Shown here: positions 5,535 to 11,050 of the stretch, piece by piece | How the letters are laid out: each line of letters opens with the position of its first letter | Position numbering within the stretch: position 1 is the first letter of the stretch | From: a virus | Length of the DNA stretch: 23,442 nucleotides | Virus record (IMG/VR): IMGVR_UViG_3300028548_005375 | Location: 1 to 23,442 of that record | Direction: 5' to 3' (one strand) | Translations under genes and position numbers: made by a program | The notes under the pieces: generated by a model | What the model saw: the letters and a program-made list of their open reading frames with translations, nothing else | What the model was told of the DNA's origin: nothing | Databases searched by the model: none

Positions 5535-5732
5535 TTATCGATAAACTTCATCGGTTGCTACCTCAAAAAATTTAGCAAGCTTTAAAGCTGTCACCCTTGA
5601 TGGTGTTTTAGTCACGCCACTTATAAGCTTGCTAATCGTTTGCTGAGTCACTCCAGTCTTTCGCGCTAACTCAACCTGGTTCATTCCCTCATTGCTCATT
5701 ACTTGCTGTAAAAATTCATTGCCTGTTTTCAT
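5535..5732 (-). CDS. Cro-sized HTH transcriptional regulator
   Basis: This 65-residue protein is a single HTH_3 domain: NQVELARKTGVTQQTISKLISGVTKTPSRVTALKLAKFFEV. The recognition helix (VTQQTISKLISG) and scaffold residues are intact. It is the first gene of the leftward early operon, about 25 bases after the predicted transcription start, so it is well placed to regulate its own promoter and the divergent repressor gene as Cro does in lambda. Here, however, it lies on the integrase side rather than upstream of the replication genes. ATG 5732 is preferred over TTG 5744. Confidence 0.82.
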   Translation of the reverse strand: MKTGNEFLQQVMSNEGMNQVELARKTGVTQQTISKLISGVTKTPSRVTALKLAKFFEVATDEVYR

Positions 5733-5753
5733 TAATTGTTCCAATATTATTTG

Positions 5754-5764
5754 ATTACGCGTTT
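5754..5764. promoter_or_regulatory. Operator-like site at leftward transcription start
   Basis: ATTACGCGTTT contains the TACGCGT core shared with 5796-5808 and 6787-6799. It lies 1 base downstream of the leftward -10 box, over the predicted start of transcription, where a bound repressor would block initiation. The right half departs by one base from the perfect TACGCGTA palindrome. Confidence 0.5.
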
Positions 5765-5793
5765 AAGATAGCATGCATGAATATCAAACGCAA
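5765..5793 (-). promoter_or_regulatory. Leftward early promoter (candidate)
   Basis: On the minus strand, TTGCGT (5793-5788) and TATCTT (5770-5765) are separated by 17 bases, with transcription expected to start near 5758, about 26 bases before the HTH gene. Operator-like TACGCGT sites flank it on both sides (5754-5764 and 5796-5808). The boxes are imperfect, but spacing and position fit an operon promoter. Confidence 0.5.
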
Positions 5794-5795
5794 CG

Positions 5796-5808
5796 CTCTT
5801 ACGCGTAT
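5796..5808. promoter_or_regulatory. Operator-like site CTCTTACGCGTAT, copy 1
   Basis: The 13-mer CTCTTACGCGTAT is repeated exactly at 6787-6799 over the start of the other early transcript. Its TACGCGTA centre (5800-5807) is a perfect 8-bp palindrome. It lies immediately upstream of the leftward -35 box. Sharing an exact dyad between the two early promoters is the expected layout of a lysogenic repressor's operators. Confidence 0.62.
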
Positions 5809-5855
5809 TATTGTTTGAGCTTCAGCCAGGTAGAGGTAATTTAGATTTTGAACTC

Positions 5856-5902
5856 TTGCGTGAGAGCGTACTGTCGGTTACGATGCTGTCTAGAATAATT
5901 CT
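5856..5902 (+). promoter_or_regulatory. Repressor-gene promoter and dyad (candidate)
   Basis: TTGCGT (5856-5861) and TACGAT (5879-5884) are 17 bases apart, giving a start near 5891 and a very short leader. The perfect dyad AGAATAATTCT (5892-5902) covers this start and could be an operator for the Cro-like protein or for autoregulation. A short AGG lies 5 bases before ATG 5913, so translation initiation may be weak. Confidence 0.45.
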
Positions 5903-5912
5903 CTAGGTGTAT

Positions 5913-6242
5913 ATGTCAGTCGGTGATCGCGTAAAGCAAGCACGACAAGATGCTGGAATGACTCAAGAAATGTTAGCTAAGATTTCAGGGGTTGCTCAGG
6001 CAAGAATCAGTGCGCTCGAATTAAACAAAAATAAAACATCAAGATATTTAATTGAGTTAAGTACTGCGCTGGGTGTAGACCCTAGTTGGTTATCAACTGG
6101 AGCAGCCACCGGGGACGTTAAGGTTGATTATACCCCTTTAGAAAAGGAGTTTCTCAGGTTGATTAAGGAATTATCTGAGGAAGATCGCGCTCGTGAAATT
6201 GCTTATATTCAAAAGCTTGTAAATGACCGATCACTTCTTTAA
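5913..6242 (+). CDS. CI-like HTH repressor without protease domain
   Basis: This 109-residue protein has an N-terminal HTH_3 domain (GDRVKQARQDAGMTQEMLAKISGVAQARISALELNKNKTSRYLIELSTALGVDPSWLSTG, about residues 3-65). A short helical tail follows (PLEKEFLRLIKELSEEDRAREIAYIQKLV), which probably dimerises. It is transcribed divergently from the Cro-sized gene, as expected for a lysogeny repressor. The S24 peptidase domain of lambda CI and LexA (Ser-Lys dyad, Ala-Gly cleavage site) is absent, so direct RecA-stimulated self-cleavage is unlikely. ATG 5913 is preferred over GTG 5907. It could instead be an accessory regulator. Confidence 0.78.
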   Translation: MSVGDRVKQARQDAGMTQEMLAKISGVAQARISALELNKNKTSRYLIELSTALGVDPSWLSTGAATGDVKVDYTPLEKEFLRLIKELSEEDRAREIAYIQKLVNDRSLL

Positions 6243-6315
6243 GTCTATCGTTAAAATCCATCTGTTCTTTCGTTGTTAGCTTATTATAAAGCTCTAGTAA
6301 ATCACGTTCGTTCAT
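6163..6315 (-). CDS. Possible 50-residue protein convergent with the repressor gene
   Basis: The frame MNERDLLELYNKLTTKEQMDFNDRLKEVI... begins at ATG 6315, with AAGGGG 9 bases upstream. Its first 34 residues look like a genuine amphipathic helical protein. Its last 25 or so codons lie antisense to the 3' end of the repressor gene (80-base overlap), where the sequence may be only a shadow. If expressed, the two transcripts would interfere. No family recognised. Confidence 0.4.
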   Translation of the reverse strand: MNERDLLELYNKLTTKEQMDFNDRLKEVIGHLQAFEYKQFHERDLPQIIP

Positions 6316-6829
6316 TGGTTTAGTCCCCTTGCAGCGCCATTCTGCAAAAGCCAAATCATCTGCACTGTCAGAAATCGACCAGTATGGCTGACCAAGGTGT
6401 AATAATATGTTGTCATTTTTGTAACCATTTTAATTCTTGCCTTCTGTTTTGTTTATTATTTTTTTTAAGTCGGTCTGCGAAAGTACTCTCAATTATTTAC
6501 AATTGCAAAGCTTATTTTAATATTAACAATAATCAGTCGCAATTAGATTATTTGAAGGTGATCGTGTGCGTTTTACTTAAAAACTTAGATAACATTGTAA
6601 TTGCATAGGCTGCAGAGTAGATTGAAAAAAACACTATTTAAGGCTGCATAAATATAAATACGCTAACAGTCAGCATTTGCAATGTTTATCTATGCATAAC
6701 TAAAATTTAATACATTGCTATATAGATAGATCAAAATTTAATTTTTATACATTATTTTATTATCGCAATCCGCTATTGAATATAATCTCTTACGCGTATA
6801 ACATGACCTTCTATTAACCCATAAAAGGC
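6316..6829. other. AT-rich intergenic region before the replication operon
   Basis: About 510 bases have no gene I can support. The only long frame (6384-6608 +) is Cys/Phe/Leu-rich low-complexity sequence with no ribosome binding site. The right half is very AT-rich and holds AAAATTTAAT twice (6702-6711 and 6733-6742). The rightward promoter/operator is at its end (6781-6799). It may contain protein-binding sites or a small RNA gene; I see no clear hairpin-plus-T-run terminator. Confidence 0.5.
6781..6799 (+). promoter_or_regulatory. Rightward early promoter -10 box with operator copy 2
   Basis: A perfect TATAAT (6781-6786) is followed at once by CTCTTACGCGTAT (6787-6799), exactly the same 13-mer as at 5796-5808. 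Transcription would start inside the TACGCGTA palindrome, about 37 bases before the replication gene. No good -35 box is visible at 16-18 bases, so an activator or an extended upstream AT-rich element may help. A repressor on this site should silence the rightward early operon. Confidence 0.6.
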
Positions 6830-7591
6830 ATGCCGTTGAGCAAAATTCTTGTCGCTCCCTTAGAGGCTTTAACCGATCCTGACTTGACTGATCAAGAGCG
6901 CAGGGTGTTGCTTGCTCTGTTTTCTTATCGCGGAAGATTAACCGAAAACGTCTGGCCGACAAGAGAGCAAATTGGTGAGAGAGCGAACATTAAAGACCTC
7001 GCTAGTGTCGGTAAACGGACATCATCGCTTGCCAAGAAAGGTTGGTTGATCAAGTTTAAAAAAGGCTTCTCTGGGCATATGACTTATACGATGCAGTTCC
7101 CAGTACGTCTTGAGACTCCAGTGGACGCTACAGTACAACCATTAGAGGTGAAATCCACCTCGTATGCATTAGAGGCAGAATCCACCTCCCATTCGAGGCA
7201 GAATACACCTTCCCATACGAGGTGCTTAGTACCCGCTGCATTAAACAAACCAATTAAACAAACCATTAAACAAACCATAGTACATAAGAGAATCATTTTT
7301 TCTGTTGATGATCCTTTAGGTGATCTATACAAAGAATTTATAGACTACCGAATCGGGCTAAAGCATCCATTGACTCAACAGATGTTCGATCGTTTTCTTG
7401 GCACGGTACAGATGTGCTGCGATGAACTATCAAAAACCCCAACGTGGGTCATCACAGAAACAATCGATGCGGGCTGGCGAACATGCAAAGCAGAATGGCT
7501 CAGAAACAGGATTGCGGTAAAGCCTAAGTCTGATTCTATCAGAGGCAAATCAATTCTTGAATCTTTAACCGACACCAGTTGGGCTAACTGA
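6830..7591 (+). CDS. Replication initiator, lambda O-like, with N-terminal winged-helix domain
   Basis: This 253-residue protein has an N-terminal region of about 95 residues (LTDPDLTDQERRVLLALFSYRG...WPTREQIGERANI...VGKRTSSLAKKGWLIKF) typical of the helix-turn-helix domain of phage O-type initiators. A repetitive linker at residues 100-150 is encoded by the iteron and AT-rich repeats. The C-terminal domain (DPLGDLYKEFIDYRIGLKHPLTQQMFDRFL...AEWLRNRI) probably contacts the helicase or its loader. As in lambda, the origin seems to lie inside the gene. No helicase or loader (P/DnaC-like) gene follows, so the host DnaB may be recruited directly. AAAAGG lies only 1 base before ATG 6830; TTG 6836 has better spacing. 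Confidence 0.8.
   Translation: MPLSKILVAPLEALTDPDLTDQERRVLLALFSYRGRLTENVWPTREQIGERANIKDLASVGKRTSSLAKKGWLIKFKKGFSGHMTYTMQFPVRLETPVDATVQPLEVKSTSYALEAESTSHSRQNTPSHTRCLVPAALNKPIKQTIKQTIVHKRIIFSVDDPLGDLYKEFIDYRIGLKHPLTQQMFDRFLGTVQMCCDELSKTPTWVITETIDAGWRTCKAEWLRNRIAVKPKSDSIRGKSILESLTDTSWAN
7145..7276 (+). repeat. ori: Candidate replication origin: iterons plus AT-rich triplet repeat
   Basis: Three 17-mers, GAGGTGAAATCCACCTC (7145-7161), GAGGCAGAATCCACCTC (7172-7188) and GAGGCAGAATACACCTT (7195-7211), and a degenerate GAGGTG at 7219 follow one another at 27, 23 and 24 bases. The first is a perfect GAGGTG/CACCTC dyad. Right after come three exact copies of ATTAAACAAACC at 7240-7251, 7253-7264 and 7265-7276, an easily melted strand-asymmetric tract. 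Iterons followed by an AT-rich tract inside the initiator gene is the layout of lambda ori. Confidence 0.72.
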
Positions 7592-7848
7592 TGGCCTCTT
7601 GCAAAATCCGAAAACGATATAAGTTCATCGGCACTGACAGCAGATTTAAGGCGGGTGAGTTTTATGATCGCTGGCAGATAAGTGACATTTCTGATTTAGG
7701 TTTTTTTGCAGTTAAGAATCGGTTGCTAGGTGTAGATTTTTTTGATGATAATTTTTTGAGGCCAGCAAAACCGCGCAATACTATATCACCTGTTTTTCAG
7801 ACGACCACTGAAGCGTTGAGCGCTAAGTGGCTGAAAAGGAAGTTGTGA
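7591..7848 (+). CDS. Small phage protein, unknown function
   Basis: This 85-residue basic protein (MASCKIRKRYKFIGTDSRFKAGEFYDRWQISDISDLGFFAVKNRLLGVDFFDDNF...) reads like a small beta-barrel domain: alternating strands YKFIG, YDRWQI, GFFAVKN, VDFFDDNFL. It overlaps the initiator stop by 1 base and its own stop overlaps the next start. No family recognised. It occupies the slot where lambda-like phages usually encode a helicase loader, but it is too short and lacks Walker motifs. Confidence 0.68.
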   Translation: MASCKIRKRYKFIGTDSRFKAGEFYDRWQISDISDLGFFAVKNRLLGVDFFDDNFLRPAKPRNTISPVFQTTTEALSAKWLKRKL

Positions 7849-8273
7849 TGGGTGAGCAATTTAATGTAAACAGCCAGCATAGTTTTAAAGGGTTTTTAAA
7901 GCGGGCAGAGGAATTGTTTAACAACAATGGCTATGTGACGTTTAAGTGGACAACAGGGCGGCAACGAACATCAATCCAAAATGATTCTATACATTTATTC
8001 TGTCGGCAAATTGCAGATGCTTGCAACGACTCTGGCTATGAGATGGTGATCAGCTCTGCCATTTTAAAGTCTGATCTTTATGTTCCCTGGTCACAAAGCA
8101 GCGTGAAAGAAAGAATCTGGAGGACAGTACAGGTTGCCAAATACCCAGCACGAAAATCTACAACCCAGCTTGAGCGCAAAGAAGTCAGCGAAATTGCTGA
8201 AATAATCACTCGGCATCTAGGGGAAAACAAAGGGCTGCACGTTCCTTTTCCTAGTCAGGAGAACAAGCCTTGA
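7848..8273 (+). CDS. NinB-like phage protein
   Basis: This 141-residue protein contains GRQRTSIQNDSIHLFCRQIADACNDSG, YVPWSQSSVKERIWRTVQ and KKSTTQLE-like spacing (KYPARKSTTQLERKEVSEIAEIITRHLGENKGLHVPFPS). I know this arrangement from conserved phage early proteins related to NinB of lambda, which is associated with recombination (Orf, a recombination mediator binding ssDNA/SSB). Start ATG 7848 has GGAAG 6 bases upstream and overlaps the previous TGA; a GTG at 7827 would overlap more. The family match is from memory of the motif order. Confidence 0.65.
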   Translation: MGEQFNVNSQHSFKGFLKRAEELFNNNGYVTFKWTTGRQRTSIQNDSIHLFCRQIADACNDSGYEMVISSAILKSDLYVPWSQSSVKERIWRTVQVAKYPARKSTTQLERKEVSEIAEIITRHLGENKGLHVPFPSQENKP

Positions 8274-8464
8274 TTAATTTTAACCTCTATTGGAATTGGG
8301 TGCGGCTAAAGGTGTTCTATCAGCGCAAGCGCAACGCTATTAAGAAGCATTTTCAAAAGCTGTTTAAACGCTATTGCACATGTTCCTACAGTGTTAAGCC
8401 AGGTCGAGGCGAGGTTATATGCCAAACGTGCAAAGGCTGGCAGAAGCACTCGGGGTGGCGCTAA
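8270..8464 (+). CDS. Small basic Cys-containing protein
   Basis: This 64-residue protein starts with TTG at 8270 (TTGA overlap with the upstream stop; CAGGAG 8 bases before). The N-terminal half is very basic and aromatic (NWVRLKVFYQRKRNAIKKHFQKLFKRY). The C-terminal half has CTCS and CQTC, a four-Cys arrangement that may bind zinc. A basic helix with a zinc knuckle suggests nucleic-acid binding. No family recognised. It ends in TAATG coupling to the next gene. Confidence 0.62.
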   Translation: MINFNLYWNWVRLKVFYQRKRNAIKKHFQKLFKRYCTCSYSVKPGRGEVICQTCKGWQKHSGWR

Positions 8465-8850
8465 TGCCTATTAAACGCGATCAAGCAGACAAATGGTTTA
8501 GTAGCGTGGTGCGTCTTAGCAAGAACTTAACGTGTGAGAAATGCGGCAAAGATGGAAGGACTGAGTGCGCTCATATATTCGGACGACGGGCCAAAAGTGT
8601 TCGCTGGTCTTTAGATAACGCGGTCAGCCTCTGTCATTACTGCCACAAGGATTTCACAGCCAACCCGGTGGAGTTTACCTACTGGATTACAGAGCGTCTA
8701 GGACAGGCGCACATGGACATTCTCAGGGAGAAATGGCAAGTGCTATTGCCAACCACAAAGGTGCTGCGAAAAGAGATCGCCAGGCACTACCGGGAGGAGC
8801 ATAAACAGATGCTTGTTGACGATGCTTATGTGCCAGTTAGTTGGAACTAA
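8464..8850 (+). CDS. NinG/HNH-like nuclease family protein
   Basis: This 128-residue protein has CEKCGKDGRTECAHIFGRRAKSVRWSLDNAVSLCHYCHKDFTANPVEF at about residues 25-72: two CxxC pairs with a central ECAHIFGR. That is the pattern of lambda NinG (Rap)-type proteins and HNH nucleases (Cys-zinc cage, central His as metal ligand). Rap resolves branched recombination intermediates in lambda. The helical C-terminus (KVLRKEIARHYREEHKQML) is basic. It lies in the nin-like stretch between replication and Q genes, as in lambda. ATG 8464 follows TAATG; a longer frame from 8419 overlaps the upstream gene. Confidence 0.75.
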   Translation: MPIKRDQADKWFSSVVRLSKNLTCEKCGKDGRTECAHIFGRRAKSVRWSLDNAVSLCHYCHKDFTANPVEFTYWITERLGQAHMDILREKWQVLLPTTKVLRKEIARHYREEHKQMLVDDAYVPVSWN

Positions 8851-8867
8851 ACAGTGAGGGTGAGCAA

Positions 8868-9041
8868 GTGAGTGAAGAGTTTGAGGTTGAATATGTGGTG
8901 AACACCGCGACGATTTCTATGCAGTTTCAGCAAGACTATACGGTCAAGGATATTCGATCGATGCAGGATTATTTACAGGCGATGTTAGAAAGGAGAGATG
9001 AGCATGGTGGATTTTCAACCGTGGTTTCAGGATTGCATTGA
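8868..9041 (+). CDS. Small acidic phage protein, unknown function
   Basis: This 57-residue protein (MSEEFEVEYVVNTATISMQFQQDYTVKDIRSMQDYLQAMLERRDE...) starts at GTG 8868, preceded by GAGGGTGA. A TTG at 8841 would overlap the upstream gene. It reads as a short beta hairpin followed by an alpha helix, and the last 13 codons overlap the next gene. No family recognised; the position suggests a nin-region accessory protein. Confidence 0.55.
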   Translation: MSEEFEVEYVVNTATISMQFQQDYTVKDIRSMQDYLQAMLERRDEHGGFSTVVSGLH

Positions 9042-9219
9042 CAACGATTGGGATGACCTAATTGAAGTTTATTGGAATATCCAGAAAACCACGCAAGGGG
9101 ATATTCAGACTAATGCAATTAGACATTTAATTGATCAAGTAACCAGGCGGCTGCTAAAACTACCTCCTTCAGAGGAACAAGTGACCGCTCAGAACCCCTC
9201 AATGACCACAGGTGCATAG
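9004..9219 (+). CDS. Small phage protein, unknown function
   Basis: This 71-residue protein (MVDFQPWFQDCIDNDWDDLIEVYWNIQKTTQGDIQTNAIRHLIDQVTRRLLKL...) is acidic and aromatic at the start and ends in a basic helix. AGGAG (8991-8995) fits ATG 9004 better than ATG 8998. It overlaps the preceding gene by 38 bases in another frame and stops 1 base before the Q-like gene's start codon. No family recognised. Confidence 0.6.
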   Translation: MVDFQPWFQDCIDNDWDDLIEVYWNIQKTTQGDIQTNAIRHLIDQVTRRLLKLPPSEEQVTAQNPSMTTGA

Positions 9220-9220
9220 T

Positions 9221-9754
9221 ATGTGTGAAGTTATAGCGATGTTAAGTGCTGGAAGCCCACCCTTAGACTCAATTAGAGGCTCATCTAATACAGGCATTAC
9301 GTCTGGCGATGTGGCTTGCTGCCTTAATAGAGTGGACAGAATGACCTATCTATACTCCCTTAGTAAGTTTGCGCTCGATGATTCTGGTCGCTCAGAGCTT
9401 AATCAGCTGGCGATCAAGGAAGCCTCTATTATGGGCTTTAGGCTAACAAACAAAGAGAGCAAGCAAACCGTGTCAGCTTTAGCGTTGACCGCCTTAGAAG
9501 CGTCAATAAGCCCAAACAGATGCCGTAAGTGCAAGGGTGTGGGTGAGATTACTATTGAATCAAGAGTTGAGGCGTGTGAATCATGTCAAGGAATAGGAAG
9601 CAAGAGCATAACAGAGCGGAGTCTAGCCACCATATTAAAGGTGACTAGATTCCAAGCGCGTAAAGTGTGGAAAGAAAGGCTTGCTGATCTTCTAAGCCGT
9701 TATGCTGACCGTGATGAACAGATCAATAGGGCTATTTTTATCGGTCTTAGATAG
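9221..9754 (+). CDS. Q-like late antitermination protein
   Basis: This 177-residue protein has a DnaJ-like zinc module at about residues 99-126: CRKCKGVGEI, then CESCQGIG. Following it is a helix-rich basic part (TRFQARKVWKERLADLLSRY) able to bind DNA. Zinc-containing Q proteins of lambdoid phages have this composition. It is the last gene of the rightward early operon and is followed within 170 bases by a promoter and an intrinsic terminator, the exact context of Q, pR' and tR'. It would load on RNA polymerase at the late promoter and let it pass the terminator. ATG 9221 has AGGTG upstream. Confidence 0.78.
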   Translation: MCEVIAMLSAGSPPLDSIRGSSNTGITSGDVACCLNRVDRMTYLYSLSKFALDDSGRSELNQLAIKEASIMGFRLTNKESKQTVSALALTALEASISPNRCRKCKGVGEITIESRVEACESCQGIGSKSITERSLATILKVTRFQARKVWKERLADLLSRYADRDEQINRAIFIGLR

Positions 9755-9801
9755 CCAAAAATAATGCTGTACCGTACCAACACTTTATGTGACACGCTTT
9801 T

Positions 9802-9834
9802 ACTGTACATATATCCACTGTATATGTAGACAGT
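9802..9834. repeat. Interrupted inverted repeat upstream of late promoter (candidate Q site)
   Basis: ACTGT (9802-9806) and ACATATA (9807-9813) pair with TATATGT (9821-9827) and ACAGT (9830-9834). The two arms are 12 complementary bases with a 2-base insertion on the right and a 7-base centre. The right arm covers the -35 hexamer TAGACA. The placement fits a Q-binding element or an operator for late expression. Confidence 0.5.
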
Positions 9835-9855
9835 CAACCAAAACTATGCTTAAAT
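9827..9855 (+). promoter_or_regulatory. Late promoter (pR'-like, candidate)
   Basis: TAGACA (9827-9832) and TTAAAT (9850-9855) are 17 bases apart; the -35 differs from consensus at one base. Transcription would start near 9862, 40 bases before the intrinsic terminator, producing a short terminated RNA until antitermination occurs. It lies 73 bases after the Q-like gene. Confidence 0.6.
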
Positions 9856-9900
9856 CACTAGAGTGACCATATTCTAATCATTTTGGCTCACGACCAACAG

Positions 9901-9923
9901 ACCGCTTTTATTGGCGGTTTTTT
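9901..9923 (+). terminator. Intrinsic terminator (tR'-like)
   Basis: ACCGC (9901-9905) pairs with GCGGT (9914-9918) around loop TTTTATTG, followed by a run of T to 9923. It lies between the late promoter and the lysis genes, so it would stop uninduced late transcription and be the target of Q-mediated readthrough. Confidence 0.8.
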
Positions 9924-9933
9924 CGTTTCCGGG

Positions 9934-10004
9934 CGGCTCTATCCTATGAGTGACCTGAGACACCCGATTGAAGCGGCTAACTCCCTTTAGAGCCGTGGGG
10001 TGTC
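9934..10004 (+). promoter_or_regulatory. Pseudoknot-capable leader of the late operon
   Basis: Two complementary pairs interleave. CGGCTCTA (9934-9941) pairs with TAGAGCCG (9988-9995), 8 bp; GACACCC (9959-9965) pairs with GGGTGTC (9998-10004), 7 bp. The order a-b-a'-b' allows an H-type pseudoknot or two exclusive hairpins. AGCCG can also pair locally with CGGCT at 9974-9978. The element sits between the terminator and the endolysin ribosome binding site (about 10020), so it could affect endolysin translation, RNA stability, or a DNA-level event such as packaging. Confidence 0.5.
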
Positions 10005-10030
10005 CAAACTACATAATACAAGAGGCACCC

Positions 10031-10510
10031 ATGACAATATCAACCGCTGGCCTTGACCTTATTAAAGAGTTTGAAGGATGCAAGTTAGAGGCATATCAAT
10101 GCTCTGCTAACGTCTGGACGATTGGCTATGGTCACACTCGCCATGTAGAGGAAGGCGATACAGTTACGCAGAAAGAGGCTGATGCCTTGCTGCTGGACGA
10201 TGTTGCTATGGTAGAAACTCATTGTAAGCGTCTTATTACCGTCCCCTTAAAGCAACACCAGCATGACGCAATAGTCTCCTGGTGCTACAACTTAGGCTGC
10301 GGCAATCTAAGAGCAAGCACAATGCTCCGGGTAATAAACGCTGGCGAGATGGATAAGGTATCAGAGCAGATCGTAAGATGGGACAAGGTGAAGGGTAAGC
10401 CCCTTGCTGGGTTAACGCGCAGACGTTTGGCAGAAGCACTCCTGTTTGACTCAGGTAAAGCAGAGAAGCCAGAGCCAGAGCCTAAGCCTAAGCGAAAGAC
10501 TAATGGATGA
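10031..10510 (+). CDS. Endolysin, GH24 lysozyme
   Basis: This 159-residue protein (MTISTAGLDLIKEFEGCKLEAYQ...) shows the phage lysozyme catalytic pattern E-x8-C-x5-T: Glu15, Cys24 and Thr30, with WTIGYGHT. Cys replaces the Asp of T4 lysozyme, as in several phage GH24 enzymes. LKQHQHDAIVSWCYNLGCGNLRASTML and LAGLTRRRLAEALLF are the conserved C-terminal helices. It hydrolyses the MurNAc-GlcNAc bond of peptidoglycan. No signal peptide or SAR domain is seen, so export depends on a holin. A Pro/Glu/Lys tail (EKPEPEPKPKRKTNG) follows. The start is chosen from AAGAGG; the upstream extension to 9968 lies within the structured leader. Confidence 0.92.
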   Translation: MTISTAGLDLIKEFEGCKLEAYQCSANVWTIGYGHTRHVEEGDTVTQKEADALLLDDVAMVETHCKRLITVPLKQHQHDAIVSWCYNLGCGNLRASTMLRVINAGEMDKVSEQIVRWDKVKGKPLAGLTRRRLAEALLFDSGKAEKPEPEPKPKRKTNG

Positions 10511-10673
10511 TCATAACTATGGAAAGGATGTAATTGACCTGGCTGCGGCTTCTACTGGCATTTTATCAATGGTTGCGTGGCTTCCTCCGACAGCTTCACT
10601 GTTTACTATTGTTTGGTTAGGTATTCGCATATGGGAAACAAAGACCATTCAGAAGATTATTAATAACAAATGA
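10503..10673 (+). CDS. Small holin-like membrane protein
   Basis: This 56-residue protein (MDDHNYGKDVIDLAAASTGILSMV...) has a hydrophobic stretch at about residues 13-40 with a Pro-Pro turn (WLPPTASLFTIVWLG), so one long or two short membrane helices, and a basic tail (KTIQKIINNK). This layout and its overlap with the endolysin stop match small class II-type phage holins. A 3-TM holin is encoded elsewhere (736-1110), so one of them may be an antiholin or pinholin partner. The start at 10503 overlaps the endolysin by 8 bases. Confidence 0.7.
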   Translation: MDDHNYGKDVIDLAAASTGILSMVAWLPPTASLFTIVWLGIRIWETKTIQKIINNK

Positions 10674-11050
10674 AAGTAGGCAATCAAGGTGATGGCGGTG
10701 GTAAGCCGCTTATCGTTTTTAGTGATGAACAAGTTATCGAATTAAAGGCGCTTGCTGCTGTATTAACGAAGGGGCAGATAGCGGATTATTTTGGCATTTC
10801 AGAGACTACTTTGAGAGCGATTGAGGCGCGTCAACCCGAAGTATCTGATGCCTATAAAAAAGGGAGAGTAAAACAGATCAGTGACATGGGTTCTAACCTC
10901 GTTAAATTAGCCACAGATGGCAACGTAGCGGCTAATATTTTTTACCTAAAGACTCAGGGAGGCTGGAAAGAAGAGCAGCCAGAAGCGCAAGAGATACCCG
11001 CAATTAATATCGTAGTGGATGGTCGTGCAGCTAACGCTACCTCAGAGTGA
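10670..11050 (+). CDS. terS: Terminase small subunit
   Basis: This 126-residue protein has an HTH near residues 30-55 (LTKGQIADYFGISETTLRAIEARQPEVSDAYKKGR). A helical central part (GSNLVKLATDGNVAANIFYLKTQGGWKEE) and an acidic-to-neutral C-terminus that would contact the large subunit follow. The AYKKGR...LKTQGGWKE pattern is typical of HTH-type terminase small subunits. It recognises the packaging site on phage DNA. Start ATG 10670 overlaps the holin-like gene's TGA (ATGA); its end overlaps terL by 32 bases. Confidence 0.85.
   Translation: MKVGNQGDGGGKPLIVFSDEQVIELKALAAVLTKGQIADYFGISETTLRAIEARQPEVSDAYKKGRVKQISDMGSNLVKLATDGNVAANIFYLKTQGGWKEEQPEAQEIPAINIVVDGRAANATSE

Noticed and set aside
6384-6608. 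74-residue + strand frame in the AT-rich gap
   Set aside because: Low-complexity Cys/Phe/Leu content, no Shine-Dalgarno, no operon context.
6738-6962. 74-residue minus-strand frame across the rightward promoter
   Set aside because: Covers the -10/operator and the start of the initiator gene; no ribosome binding site.
7140-7235. CRISPR-like array
   Set aside because: Repeats are imperfect, only 17 bases, with spacers of 6-10 bases and inside a coding gene; they fit iterons.
9931-9940. GGGCGGC resembling the left part of lambda cosN
   Set aside because: Only seven bases agree and the site is about 740 bases before terS; treated as coincidence without virion end data.
11019-11050. Frameshift between terS and terL
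   Set aside because: TerL has its own ATG and a complete N-terminus leading to Walker A; the 32-base overlap is ordinary coupling.
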